From NCBI GenBank assembly GCA_964452045.1, contig CAYVKM010000014.1, positions 1 through 58,456 of the forward strand: a stretch of DNA of 58,456 nt, read 5' to 3'. The notes under the pieces are model-generated. The model was not told the DNA's origin. It ran no database searches and saw nothing but the letters and a program-made list of their open reading frames with translations. The stretch comes from CAYVKM01 sp964452045. Its GTDB lineage: Bacteria > Calditrichota > Calditrichia > RBG-13-44-9. How positions within the stretch are numbered: the first letter of the stretch is position 1; each line of letters opens with the position of its first letter. Below are positions 27,242-36,076 of this stretch, one piece after another. The translations under genes and the position numbers were made by a program.

Positions 27242-27793
27242 ATGACATGGATTATTATACTGGCAATTATTGTTATTCTGGTATTCTGGATGTTTGGTAT
27301 GTACAACGGTTTGGTTCGGTTGCGTAACCAGGTGAAAAACGCCTGGTCGCAAATTGATGTACAGCTTAAACGGAGACACGACCTGATACCCAACCTGGTG
27401 GAAACAGCAAAGGGTTATATGAAGCATGAACGGGAAACCCTGGAATCGATTACCAAGGCGCGAAATCTTGCGGTACAGGCCCAGGGCCCGGCAGCCCAGG
27501 GGAAGGCAGAAGGCCAGCTGAATGAAGCGATCAGCCGGTTTCTGGTGGTCGTGGAAAACTATCCCGACCTTAAGGCCAGCCAGAATTTTCTGGCCCTGCA
27601 GGAAGAGCTTACCACCACTGAAAATAAAGTGGGATTTGCCCGTCAGTTTTACAACGACCAGGTACAGCAGTTCAATACCAAAATTGAGAGCGTGCCAACC
27701 AACATTATTGCCAATATGTTCAATTTCAAACAGGCAGAATTCTTTGAAATTGAAGTTGCGGCCGAACGGGAAGCACCGCAGGTAAAATTTTAA
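27242..27793 (+). CDS. lemA: LemA family membrane protein
   Basis: A 183-residue protein with one N-terminal membrane helix (about 2-20) and an elongated helical bundle. The family signature is WSQIDVQLKRRHDLIPNLVETAKGY at its core (about 35-60), with ENKVGFARQFYNDQVQQFN later. LemA proteins often sit beside HtpX-like M48 proteases, as here, and may scaffold or regulate them. AAGGAGG at 27230 and the ATG at 27242 fix the start; an in-frame ATG eleven codons upstream lies inside the previous gene and lacks a ribosome site. Confidence 0.92.
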   Translation: MTWIIILAIIVILVFWMFGMYNGLVRLRNQVKNAWSQIDVQLKRRHDLIPNLVETAKGYMKHERETLESITKARNLAVQAQGPAAQGKAEGQLNEAISRFLVVVENYPDLKASQNFLALQEELTTTENKVGFARQFYNDQVQQFNTKIESVPTNIIANMFNFKQAEFFEIEVAAEREAPQVKF

Positions 27794-27825
27794 TTCACTG
27801 ATATTATCATTTGGGAAATTAAACC

Positions 27826-29091
27826 ATGTGGGAAGCAATCGCCGCCAACCGGCGCAAGTCGGTTTTGTTAATCATATTCCTGGCCCTGGTTCTCGCCGCA
27901 TTGGGCGGGGCGATCGGCTCATTCTTCCTGTCACGAGACCCGGCTGACGGCATTTTCTGGGGCGTCCTGATTGCCATGGTTATCTGGATTGTTATGCTGT
28001 TGACTAGCTTTGCCGGCGGGGAACAAATCCTGCTGGCGACCGCCGGGGCAAAACAAATCTCCCACGATGATGCGCCCCAACTATACAATATTGTGGAAGA
28101 AATGAAGATTGCGTCCGGCCTCCCAGCCATGCCCAAAGTTTATGTCATCGATTCAGCTGTGCCCAATGCCTTTGCAGTAGGATTGAAACCGGAACGGGCC
28201 GCTATTGCCGTCACTACCGGCCTGATGAGCCATCTGAACCGGGACGAACTCCAGGGCGTGGTTGCCCACGAACTGGGACATATCGCCAACCGGGACACCT
28301 TGTTCATGACCATGGCCGGGGTAACAGTGGGTGCGGTGGTGATTCTGGCAGATCTGTTTGTGCGGGGATTATGGTTCAGCGGCGGTAGCCGGCGTCGCTC
28401 ATCCTCCGAAGGCGGTGGACAGGGCGCTATCATCATCCTGATCATCAGTATTGTGCTGGCCATTCTGGCGCCGATTCTGGCTCAGATAATCTACTTTGCC
28501 TGTTCGCGCAAAAGGGAATACCTTGCAGATGCCAGCTCCGCCCAATTTACCCGCTATCCAGAAGGTCTGGCCTCGGCGTTGGAGAAAATATCAGCCGGTC
28601 AGAATAAAAACTTTTCCAAAAGCCGGACACTGGCGCCCATGTTTATCGTCAATCCCATGGCGGCCTCAGGAAGCGGAGGTGGTTTATTCAGTACTCATCC
28701 GCCCACCGAGGACCGTATCCGGGTGCTGCGTAACATGACCAAAGGCTCATCCCTGGCTGCCTATGAAAAAGCATTCCGGCAATTGCATCAGAATGCCGGC
28801 GTCATTACTCCCGGGAATCTACAGGCATCCAAAGAAGAGGGAATCCGGCAAAGCGCTGTTAAACCGGAAGAACATAATCCGCAAAAAAACCTGCGTGATA
28901 TCAAAGACGTTTTGCACAAAACGGCCGGGTATGGGATTCTGGCCTGTGCCTGTGGATTAAAAATGAAAATTCCACCCAACTTTAGCCATAAAGAAGTGAA
29001 ATGCCCAAGGTGCGGCCGAACTCACCAGATCCCGCTTGAGTATCTGGCAGCTTCCATTGCAGCGGGTATTGGGGCATCTCAAAAGAAATAA
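27826..29091 (+). CDS. HtpX-like M48 membrane metalloprotease with C-terminal zinc ribbon
   Basis: Membrane zinc protease of 421 residues that would degrade or process damaged membrane proteins. Two hydrophobic helices come first (about 13-35 and 43-63). The active site is His148, Glu149 and His152 in VVAHELGHIANRD, and the third ligand is Glu231 in REYLADASS. The FSTHPPTEDRI block (288-298) closes the family domain. Unlike E. coli HtpX (about 290 residues), the protein continues for about 120 residues to a zinc-ribbon-like end with Cys374, Cys376, Cys393 and Cys396 (CACG and CPRCGR). It lies 32 bases after lemA in the same operon. Confidence 0.92.
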   Translation: MWEAIAANRRKSVLLIIFLALVLAALGGAIGSFFLSRDPADGIFWGVLIAMVIWIVMLLTSFAGGEQILLATAGAKQISHDDAPQLYNIVEEMKIASGLPAMPKVYVIDSAVPNAFAVGLKPERAAIAVTTGLMSHLNRDELQGVVAHELGHIANRDTLFMTMAGVTVGAVVILADLFVRGLWFSGGSRRRSSSEGGGQGAIIILIISIVLAILAPILAQIIYFACSRKREYLADASSAQFTRYPEGLASALEKISAGQNKNFSKSRTLAPMFIVNPMAASGSGGGLFSTHPPTEDRIRVLRNMTKGSSLAAYEKAFRQLHQNAGVITPGNLQASKEEGIRQSAVKPEEHNPQKNLRDIKDVLHKTAGYGILACACGLKMKIPPNFSHKEVKCPRCGRTHQIPLEYLAASIAAGIGASQKK

Positions 29092-29245
29092 CTTATCCAC
29101 TCCATACTTTTCAACAATCCTATTCTTTATTTTCAACAGCAACTGGGTGATAAATTATTGAGCAGGATAAAATGTTCAGTAAAGAGTACTTGAACTTCTT
29201 TTATTGTGCTGTCGTTGAAACATCCATATGAAACAGGAAAAACCC

Positions 29246-30115
29246 ATGCCATTCACCATAGACTCCGCTACCACCATTGGTCATTTGACCCTGGCAGTTA
29301 AAAATCTGGAAGAACAGAGAGATTTTTATCTAAAAGTCATCGGATTAACTGAATTGGATTGCAAGAGCAAATATGTTGATCTGGGCATCCCCGGTAAACT
29401 GATATTAAGATTGAAGCACTGCCCGGATGGTATACAATACCCCCATGCCCCGGGCTTGTTTCATCTGGCCATCAGGTTGCCCGGACCAGAAACGCTGGGT
29501 CAATGGCTGAAACATCTGCGGGAATCCCACTATCCGTTGGGTGGCGCCGGGGATCACCTGGTGAGCGAAGCGCTGTACCTCACCGATCCGGAAGGAAATG
29601 GAATTGAAATATATTACGACCGCCCGCAAGAGGTATGGGAATACGATGAAAATAGCATCAAGATGGATACCCTGGCAGTGGATCTGGAATCACTGCTGGA
29701 AAAGGCGGATGATCGACCTTTTGCCGGATTACCACCGGGAAGCTCGCTGGGACATATCCATCTGCGGGTAAACGATGTTAAGAAAGGGGTAGAATTCTAT
29801 CAGGATAGCCTTGGTTTTCAGGTGATGGCGCTCTGGCCGGGCGCGGGTTTTTTGAGCGCCGGTGGTTATCATCATCATATCGGGGTAAATATGTGGAACT
29901 CGCGCGGTGCCCAACCCGCACCGGCGGATTCTCTCGGTCTGGTTAGTTATACCATTCTTCTGCCCACACAAAAATCGTTGGATCATTTGCTTAATCAACT
30001 TAATAGCCTCCATCAAAAGGTGGAAAAAAAAGAAAATGAGTGGGTGCTAACAGACCTTTCACAGAATAAAATAGTATTGAAAGTTGCAGAGGCAGTTCAA
30101 ATAAAAAGCCTCTGA
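29246..30115 (+). CDS. VOC superfamily protein, CatE-like catechol-2,3-dioxygenase or glyoxalase type
   Basis: A 289-residue two-module protein of the vicinal oxygen chelate fold. The first module has IGHLTLAVKNLEEQRDFY with FHLAIRLP, and the second has LGHIHLRVNDVKKGVEFY with HHHIGVNMWN. These supply candidate metal ligands (His and Glu, as in NGIEIYYDRPQEVW). The arrangement is that of Bacillus CatE-like enzymes, whose substrate is a catechol; other VOC roles cannot be excluded. I prefer ATG 29246 (MPFTIDSATTIGH) over 29228 because an AGGAAAA site precedes it, whereas 29228 has none. There is no signal peptide and no neighbour in an obvious aromatic pathway. Confidence 0.82.
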   Translation: MPFTIDSATTIGHLTLAVKNLEEQRDFYLKVIGLTELDCKSKYVDLGIPGKLILRLKHCPDGIQYPHAPGLFHLAIRLPGPETLGQWLKHLRESHYPLGGAGDHLVSEALYLTDPEGNGIEIYYDRPQEVWEYDENSIKMDTLAVDLESLLEKADDRPFAGLPPGSSLGHIHLRVNDVKKGVEFYQDSLGFQVMALWPGAGFLSAGGYHHHIGVNMWNSRGAQPAPADSLGLVSYTILLPTQKSLDHLLNQLNSLHQKVEKKENEWVLTDLSQNKIVLKVAEAVQIKSL

Positions 30116-30161
30116 ATTGGATTAGTATATTAATACAACAAAAGTTAAATATCTGTAATTC

Positions 30162-30797
30162 TTATAATATTTTAACACCCAAGCCAACACTAATTAATAT
30201 CCCCTTGTTTCTTATTTTTACTGGAAGATCACTTTGTTCGGATTTAAGTACATGTATTAGACCCAAGTTGGGTTCAGCTTGCAGAAAAAGCTGCAAGCTG
30301 CTTAACCGATAGGTTACACCTAAACCGGTACCCAAAATAATATCCGTTTTTAGGATGTCGGATGGTTTTAATTCAATCTCAGAGGTTAGTAGTAAAGCAA
30401 ATCTAATACTTGCGAAAACATATGGGGAAAATCTGGTTTTTGTCATAAAAAGCTTGAAGCGTACAGGAATTTCCAGATAGGACATCTCTATCCGGTAAGA
30501 ATTGGTCTCGATCAATTGATTTGAGAAGGGGGGAATTGTCTGAAATTCCAGTTTCTTCAGCTCTGCACTTTTCTTGACATAGGTAATACCTGATCCGATA
30601 GCAAAGAAAGGCGTAAACAAATTTTCAATATAAATACCCCCTATAATATTTTGGTCCCCCGAAATTCTAACAAACTCAAAATTGTCCAAATTGACGGTTG
30701 AATAATTATCTCCTATTTCTATTCCCGCACAGGTTTGTGATTTACTCGAAGCATAAAATGCGATTAAGATGAAAGTTGCTAAAATAACGGACTTCAT
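30162..30797 (-). CDS. Outer membrane beta-barrel protein
   Basis: A 211-residue exported protein with a signal peptide (about 1-20, ending SKSQ) and alternating beta-strands with turn residues throughout, such as FFAIGSGITYVKKSAEL and IILGTGLGVTYRL. This fits the small PorT/OmpW-like barrels of the FCB group, though no specific family signature is visible. It lies 19 bases after the translated end of the MscS gene on the same strand and probably shares its transcript. The base composition is AT-rich relative to its neighbours. Its function is unknown. Confidence 0.7.
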   Translation of the reverse strand: MKSVILATFILIAFYASSKSQTCAGIEIGDNYSTVNLDNFEFVRISGDQNIIGGIYIENLFTPFFAIGSGITYVKKSAELKKLEFQTIPPFSNQLIETNSYRIEMSYLEIPVRFKLFMTKTRFSPYVFASIRFALLLTSEIELKPSDILKTDIILGTGLGVTYRLSSLQLFLQAEPNLGLIHVLKSEQSDLPVKIRNKGILISVGLGVKIL

Positions 30798-30816
30798 CAG
30801 TAAAGTAATTCGCCTT

Positions 30817-31923
30817 TCAAACGTTGGCAGTATTGGATTTATTTTGATCTTTCTCCATTGTCACTCGCATCTGCGGCAGGCTCTCCGGATAGTTCTTCTG
30901 TATAAAGGTTAATAACTTTTCCCTTACCTGGCAGCGTAAATTCCAGGTAGTGGGAGAATCCACTGCACTCATCAGGGCACGCAGTTCAACAATCCGGTCC
31001 GAGGTGTTGGTCACCTGCAATCCCTTTACCTTACCGTCCCAGTACTCACTCTTTTCCAGAATCCGGAACAACTCCTGACGGACCGCCTCAACCGGGATGG
31101 TATAATCCGCATAAAGGTATACCGTTCCAAGCAAATCGGCCGATATCCGGGTCCAGTTTTGAAAGGGTTTTTCAATGAAATAGGAGATCGGGATAATCAG
31201 CCGGCGCAGATCCCAGATACGCATCACCACATAGGTTAGGGTAATCTCCTCGATCCATCCCCATTCATTCTCGACAATCACCACATCATCCAGACGGATT
31301 GGCTGGGCAATGGCAATCTGGATTCCGGCCAGCAGGTTGCCCAGGGTTTTTTGGGCGGCAAATCCCAATATGATACCGATAATTCCTGCGGATGCCAGGA
31401 GGCTCACCCCAATTTGTCGTACTTTGTCGAATGTGAGCAGCATGATGGCCAGGGTTACAAAAAGGATAATCACGATCAGAATCCGTTGGATAACCCGGAT
31501 CTGGGTATATACCCGGCGGGCTTCCAGGTTATCCTTTACATCCATCTGGTATCGGCTGAGCACCAAATCCCGAATAATAAGAACAATCCTGACCAGCAAC
31601 CATCCGGTGGTACCGATGATCCATAAATTAACCAGGTGGATCAGCAAGGATAAGATCTGTTGCGGGAGACGAACAAAAGGAAGAACAATAGCAATGCAGA
31701 TTGCCGGAATCAGGAGTCGGAGTGGGGCTTTTAAATGACCCAGTTCCAGTTTTAACCCTTTCAGGCTGGGCTCGCGGCGCTTGTGCCATTTTTTCAGAAA
31801 AAAGGTTATCAGAAAGTGGATCACAAATCCAATCAGGACTGCTCCTAAAATGAGGATCAGAGAAAACAGGATATCATCCAGGGGTCCCTTACTGGTATGA
31901 AAAATTTCAGTTAACTTATCCAT
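30817..31923 (-). CDS. MscS family mechanosensitive channel
   Basis: A small-conductance mechanosensitive channel homologue of about 368 residues that would release solutes under hypo-osmotic stress. There are four to five hydrophobic helices; the pore helix is LLASAGIIGIILGFAAQKTLGNLLAG, with the Gly/Ala pattern of TM3, followed by the cytosolic beta-domain PIRLDDVVIVENEWGWIEEI and the RRLIIPISYFIEKPFQNW segment. The start is ATG 31923, which follows GGAGAAAGGA at good spacing; an ATG twelve codons upstream (31959) has no ribosome site. A small outer membrane protein gene follows closely. Confidence 0.9.
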   Translation of the reverse strand: MDKLTEIFHTSKGPLDDILFSLILILGAVLIGFVIHFLITFFLKKWHKRREPSLKGLKLELGHLKAPLRLLIPAICIAIVLPFVRLPQQILSLLIHLVNLWIIGTTGWLLVRIVLIIRDLVLSRYQMDVKDNLEARRVYTQIRVIQRILIVIILFVTLAIMLLTFDKVRQIGVSLLASAGIIGIILGFAAQKTLGNLLAGIQIAIAQPIRLDDVVIVENEWGWIEEITLTYVVMRIWDLRRLIIPISYFIEKPFQNWTRISADLLGTVYLYADYTIPVEAVRQELFRILEKSEYWDGKVKGLQVTNTSDRIVELRALMSAVDSPTTWNLRCQVREKLLTFIQKNYPESLPQMRVTMEKDQNKSNTANV

Positions 31924-32145
31924 GAGATGATGGTTCCTTTCTCCCGATTGAGTGTTCATATTTAGGTAAATTTTTCAGGGCAAGTCAAGTAAAACAAGTT
32001 TTGTGCTGAAAGTTCCCTGGAAGTCATCAAAAATTAGTCAAAGCAAGACCCATAAAAAAAATTACCCATCAGTGCATTTTCTGAATTATTTTAGCACTAA
32101 CTTTTTACTGAAAATTATGATAATCAAAAATAGAGGTATAATACC

Positions 32146-33276
32146 ATGACTGACCCAATTCATTCCATGGTTTTCGATCTGCATGTTCACCCATCGCTAA
32201 AGGTTTTTCTGTTTGATAAAAAATTGTACCGGAAATACCCGGCGGGAGGTGCCTGGAATCCATTCTTTATGCGGGTGAGCTTACCCAGACTTCAGCAAGG
32301 TGGAACGCAGGCTATCATCTCTTCGGTTTATCTTCCCGAGCCGAAAATGATCCGGGACTGCTTTCTGATGGGGGTTGGCCTATGGGTGATGAGCCTGTTT
32401 AACCGGAAGTTCCGGATGCTGCGCAAACAAAATCCATTCGATTCAACGGTGGAAATTTTAGACCATTTCGAACATGCTATAGCCGAGGCGCAGAAGAAAG
32501 GGTGGACTTCGGTAACTCTGGTTCGCTCACTCCCGGAGTTTAAACAGGCAATAAGCGAAAAAAAACTGGCCATTATCCATGCAGTGGAGGGGGCTCATTC
32601 CCTGGTCGGAAAAATGGAGAATCTACATGAACTTTTTGATCGGGGAGTTTGTATGCTTACCCTGGCCCATTTCTACCAGAACGAAGTCACCCAGACGGTA
32701 GGGGGCATACCAGCCGACAAAAAATTTCTTGGTTGTTTTAAAAATGAAGGGATACAGCAGGGGGGATTATCCGATTTTGGCACAGAAGTGGTCAAGGAGA
32801 TGTTCCGCCTGGGCATAATTGTGGATCTCACCCACTGTACACCTAAGGCCCGGGAGGAGGTGTTCCGCATAAACAACGGGCAAAGACCCCTCATATTTTC
32901 CCACACCGGGGTCAGCACCATGAATTCCCACCCCATGAATCCGACTGATGAGGAGATCAAAAAAGTGGCGGATTGCGGAGGAGTCATCGGTACCATTTTT
33001 ATGAATCACTGGCTGGCACCGGGAGAACCCAAGAACGGGTTGGACCTGCTGGTGAAAACCATCCGGCATATTGTGAATACCGGCGGCATCGATTCTGTTG
33101 CCATCGGCTCGGACTTCGACGGATTTACCGATCCGCCTGATGATATGAAAAATGCGGCACAGTATCCTAAGTTGTCGGCAGAACTGAAAAGGGCAGGATT
33201 TTCCGACGATGATATTGAAAAGATTTACAATACGAATGGCCGACGGGTCATTGAGAACGGCTGGGGTAAAAATTAA
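32146..33276 (+). CDS. Membrane dipeptidase-type peptidase, family M19
   Basis: A 376-residue two-zinc dipeptidase of the M19 (renal dipeptidase) family. Visible motifs are FDLHVHPSLK near the N-terminus (first metal pair), AVEGAHSLVG with the bridging acid, DLTHCTPKAREEV and SHTGVSTMNSHPMNP for the second metal, and GSDFDGFTDPP near the C-terminus. The protein has no signal peptide and is probably cytosolic, despite the eukaryotic family name. Substrates of such enzymes include dipeptides with D-residues and beta-lactams. AGAGGT precedes the ATG at 32146. Confidence 0.9.
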   Translation: MTDPIHSMVFDLHVHPSLKVFLFDKKLYRKYPAGGAWNPFFMRVSLPRLQQGGTQAIISSVYLPEPKMIRDCFLMGVGLWVMSLFNRKFRMLRKQNPFDSTVEILDHFEHAIAEAQKKGWTSVTLVRSLPEFKQAISEKKLAIIHAVEGAHSLVGKMENLHELFDRGVCMLTLAHFYQNEVTQTVGGIPADKKFLGCFKNEGIQQGGLSDFGTEVVKEMFRLGIIVDLTHCTPKAREEVFRINNGQRPLIFSHTGVSTMNSHPMNPTDEEIKKVADCGGVIGTIFMNHWLAPGEPKNGLDLLVKTIRHIVNTGGIDSVAIGSDFDGFTDPPDDMKNAAQYPKLSAELKRAGFSDDDIEKIYNTNGRRVIENGWGKN

Positions 33277-33600
33277 AAACAGGGCAACTTCTGTGGAGCT
33301 TGTTATTCGTACGAAATCAAAATATTTTTGTGTCGGGCGATATTTTCTTGCCATTTATTCAGTTTATACGTATTTTATGCGCAAATTGATATGGGTGTAT
33401 TCGAAGACAATTCATCATATTGGGTGCATGGTCAAAGAATGCATTAATATTGAAAACATCAACATATTATATAGATTCAATTACAGAAAGAACCGGAATA
33501 ATAAAACCGGTCATTTTGATTTTGAAAAACACAACAGCGAATCATTTCAGAAAAGCAGCAGATAACTAATCAGTAATCATAACCAAACTCAGGAGGTTGT
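33277..33600 (+). promoter_or_regulatory. Intergenic leader with a promoter candidate
   Basis: No gene is visible in these 324 bases. The pair TTGCCA (33348-33353) and TATTTT (33371-33376), 17 bases apart, could drive the outer membrane protein gene at 33601. AGGAGG at 33591-33596 is the ribosome site. Confidence 0.3.
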
Positions 33601-34770
33601 ATGATGAAACGTGGACTGTTTTTTACGATGGTTGTTTTTGTGGTGATGGTCTCTATGTTACCATTATCGGCATCGGAAACCCGGACGTTTTCTATGGGAC
33701 AAACCGGCGTGTTTATGTACGACAACTCAAATGTGGTCCTGTTCCCGGGAGCGGTGATGCGCTACGGCAGTGAGATTGTTACCGAATTGCGGTTGAAGGA
33801 CACTGAGAGTGTGTATTCGGCAGAGGTACGGCTGCCAGTGAATTCCTATATGCTCGGCGTAAACTTCAACCGGCCAATTATGATGTTTAATCCTGGCGTC
33901 GGCCAAAATATCAGCCTCAATAATACCAGCGATATCTACTTTGGCACCGGGCTCGGCGGCAACGATCTGGGGATTCGATTCTCATTGGGGCGCGATGGTT
34001 TTACCCGGGATTCAATTCCATTCGGACCACCAAGACTGGAAGAATCCGCCCGCTATATCGAAGTTGCCGGCGGTCTCTCCTCAGATTTATACGATGCGTC
34101 CGTGAGTGTGGAACTTCCATCCGTTACCAGTGAAGATGGCAATCTGAAAGATGAATTCAGCGGAAATATGATAAATCTGAGAGGGCGTTATTTTTACGAC
34201 TACGACAGCAAGATGCAATTTGTCCCTGTTGTTCAATTCGGTTTCGGATCGGGAACCCGAAAAACCGACCAACCAGCAAACCAACCAAAAGCAGAAGCTG
34301 ACTACAGCCTTTTGAGTATTAATCTGGGCATTGGATTAAATTATCAGGTTGGGGATAACAGCGTACTGATCGTAGCCATCGATCCTTACAGTTATTACAA
34401 AACCAAAGAAGATGAAAAAGATGTAGCCGAATCCACTATTACCACCACATCCTTTCCCAGGTTATATCTGGGTGCGGAAGCGCAGATAAAACCCTGGATC
34501 ACTGGTCGTATCGGTGCCAATCGTGGCTACCAGAAGGTTACCGAAAAATTCAAACCAACTGGCGGGGAAGAAGTTGAACAATCCTATCAGACTTCACCCT
34601 ACAATGTAACCTTTGGTCTGGGATTGAAATTCGGGAAGTTTCTAATTGATTTGAATATCAACGACGGTTTTTTCTTTGAAGGCCCCAATTTAATCAGCGG
34701 CAGGGTAAGGGATTTCTCAAACCGGGTTTCGGTATCTTATCTGTTCGGTAATAACGAAAGGAGCAAATAA
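33601..34770 (+). CDS. Outer membrane beta-barrel protein of unknown function
   Basis: A 389-residue exported protein with a signal peptide (about 1-25, ending LSASE) and repeated amphipathic strands, for example VVQFGFGSGTR, LLSINLGIGLNYQVG, RLYLGAEAQIKPWITGRIG and the last strand SVSYLFG. This is the look of an outer membrane barrel of 12-16 strands with an aromatic pattern near the end. I recognise no family signature. The ATG at 33601 follows AGGAGGTTGT, and a second ATG three bases on is equally usable. Its last base overlaps the start codon of the following lipoprotein gene, so the two are translationally coupled. Confidence 0.75.
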   Translation: MMKRGLFFTMVVFVVMVSMLPLSASETRTFSMGQTGVFMYDNSNVVLFPGAVMRYGSEIVTELRLKDTESVYSAEVRLPVNSYMLGVNFNRPIMMFNPGVGQNISLNNTSDIYFGTGLGGNDLGIRFSLGRDGFTRDSIPFGPPRLEESARYIEVAGGLSSDLYDASVSVELPSVTSEDGNLKDEFSGNMINLRGRYFYDYDSKMQFVPVVQFGFGSGTRKTDQPANQPKAEADYSLLSINLGIGLNYQVGDNSVLIVAIDPYSYYKTKEDEKDVAESTITTTSFPRLYLGAEAQIKPWITGRIGANRGYQKVTEKFKPTGGEEVEQSYQTSPYNVTFGLGLKFGKFLIDLNINDGFFFEGPNLISGRVRDFSNRVSVSYLFGNNERSK

Positions 34771-35180
34771 TGAAAAAATATATATTCACAGGTTTATTGG
34801 TTATTGTGGTGGCGATATTTTTCGGATGTTGGGGTATGCCGGAAAGTGAATCCGGTTCTACTGCCCAATCCAGCTCCTTCATTATGAATGGAAATACAAA
34901 AACGGTGGACTATCTATTAATTGATGCCAATAATGGTCAGCAGTTGACCGGAATCTGGCAGGCGAAAAACAACCGGCAAAATGCTTCTTCCAAAATCCAG
35001 TTTACCGAAGACGGACGATTTCAGGAAACAGTTTACAGTGAACTCACCAGTGAGTTGCTGGATAATTACGAAGGCAGTTATACTGCCACAGATGGTATTC
35101 TGATCGTAACTTTGAATTCGGGAGAATCTTACCGGTTTGCCTACACACTTTCCGGGGATTATCTCAAGATTTCGCAATAG
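34770..35180 (+). CDS. Small lipoprotein, lipocalin-like
   Basis: A 136-residue lipoprotein with the lipobox FFGC at about residue 20. The mature part has a Ser-rich linker and then about 80 residues of beta-rich sequence that begin LTGIWQAKNN and include IQFTEDGRFQET, GSYTATDGILIVTL and LSGDYLKIS. That order is seen in small lipocalin-like lipoproteins that report or bind ligands. The start codon overlaps the stop of the preceding barrel gene (TAATG), so the two proteins probably work together at the outer membrane. A terminator follows. Confidence 0.78.
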   Translation: MKKYIFTGLLVIVVAIFFGCWGMPESESGSTAQSSSFIMNGNTKTVDYLLIDANNGQQLTGIWQAKNNRQNASSKIQFTEDGRFQETVYSELTSELLDNYEGSYTATDGILIVTLNSGESYRFAYTLSGDYLKISQ

Positions 35181-35224
35181 TCCCATAGAACGATTTTTCT
35201 ATAAAGCCGCTACCAGACGTTTTA

Positions 35225-35263
35225 ATTCCCCTCTGCTGAAAAATGGCGGAGGGGAATATTTTT
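35225..35263 (+). terminator. Rho-independent terminator of the barrel-lipoprotein operon
   Basis: ATTCCCCTC (35225-35233) pairs with GAGGGGAAT (35249-35257), with further pairs possible inside, followed by ATTTTT. It lies 45 bases past the lipoprotein stop. Confidence 0.85.
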
Positions 35264-35383
35264 GCCCAACTCATTTCTTTCCGGATTTTACTCTTAATGG
35301 ATAAGAAGTTTTAAATTGGATTTGGGGTAATTAGACAAATACAGCAGACAGTTGCCTTTCTCAGTCATTGCAAATAAATTCCC

Positions 35384-36058
35384 ATGATGAAAAACTCTAT
35401 CCATCAAAATGAATTGGAACTTTATTATACTCAACGTGCCAATGAATATGAGGATATTTATAAACGACCGGAACGACAGAAGGATCTTCGGTCCCTCGAG
35501 CCCCTCATCGGTTCTCTCTTTCGGGATCGCCATGTGTTGGAAATCGCCTGCGGTACCGGTTACTGGACTCAATACATTGCGAAAAATGCCAGCTCAATCG
35601 TGGCAACTGATATCAGCAAAGAGGTCCTCAATCTGGCCAAAAGTAGAAATTATCAGTCTTGTTCGGTAACATTTCAGGAGACAGATGCTTATTCACTGGA
35701 AAAAGTGGGAGATAATCTTTCTGCTGGTTTTTGTGGATTCTGGTGGTCACATGTCCCAATAACCAGGCAGACAGAGTTTTTGAAAATATTTCATAGCAAG
35801 CTTAATTCCGATGCTCTGGTAGTAATGATTGATAATAATTATGTGGAGGGGAGCAGTTCTCCCGTTTCCCGGAGAGATGAAGAAGGAAACACTTATCAGA
35901 TCAGAAAATTGAAAGATGGGGCGCGCTATGAGGTATTAAAAAATTTTCCGGGAGAAGATGAACTTCGCAATTCTTTTGAAAAGGTCGGCGAAAACGTCCG
36001 AATTACCAAACTAGCCTATTATTGGATACTTCAGTATAATCCGAAGAAATTCCCTTAA
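35384..36058 (+). CDS. Class I SAM-dependent methyltransferase
   Basis: A 224-residue methyltransferase with the SAM-binding motif I VLEIACGTGYWTQ (about residues 49-61), the acidic end of strand two in IVATDISKEVL, and the later QETDAYSLE segment. The substrate is not evident. The start at 35384 lacks a strong ribosome site; the adjacent ATG on the following codon is an alternative. The gene converges on the T9SS island with only 18 bases between stops. Confidence 0.85.
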   Translation: MMKNSIHQNELELYYTQRANEYEDIYKRPERQKDLRSLEPLIGSLFRDRHVLEIACGTGYWTQYIAKNASSIVATDISKEVLNLAKSRNYQSCSVTFQETDAYSLEKVGDNLSAGFCGFWWSHVPITRQTEFLKIFHSKLNSDALVVMIDNNYVEGSSSPVSRRDEEGNTYQIRKLKDGARYEVLKNFPGEDELRNSFEKVGENVRITKLAYYWILQYNPKKFP

Positions 36059-36076
36059 ACTGACAATTTTAAAACC

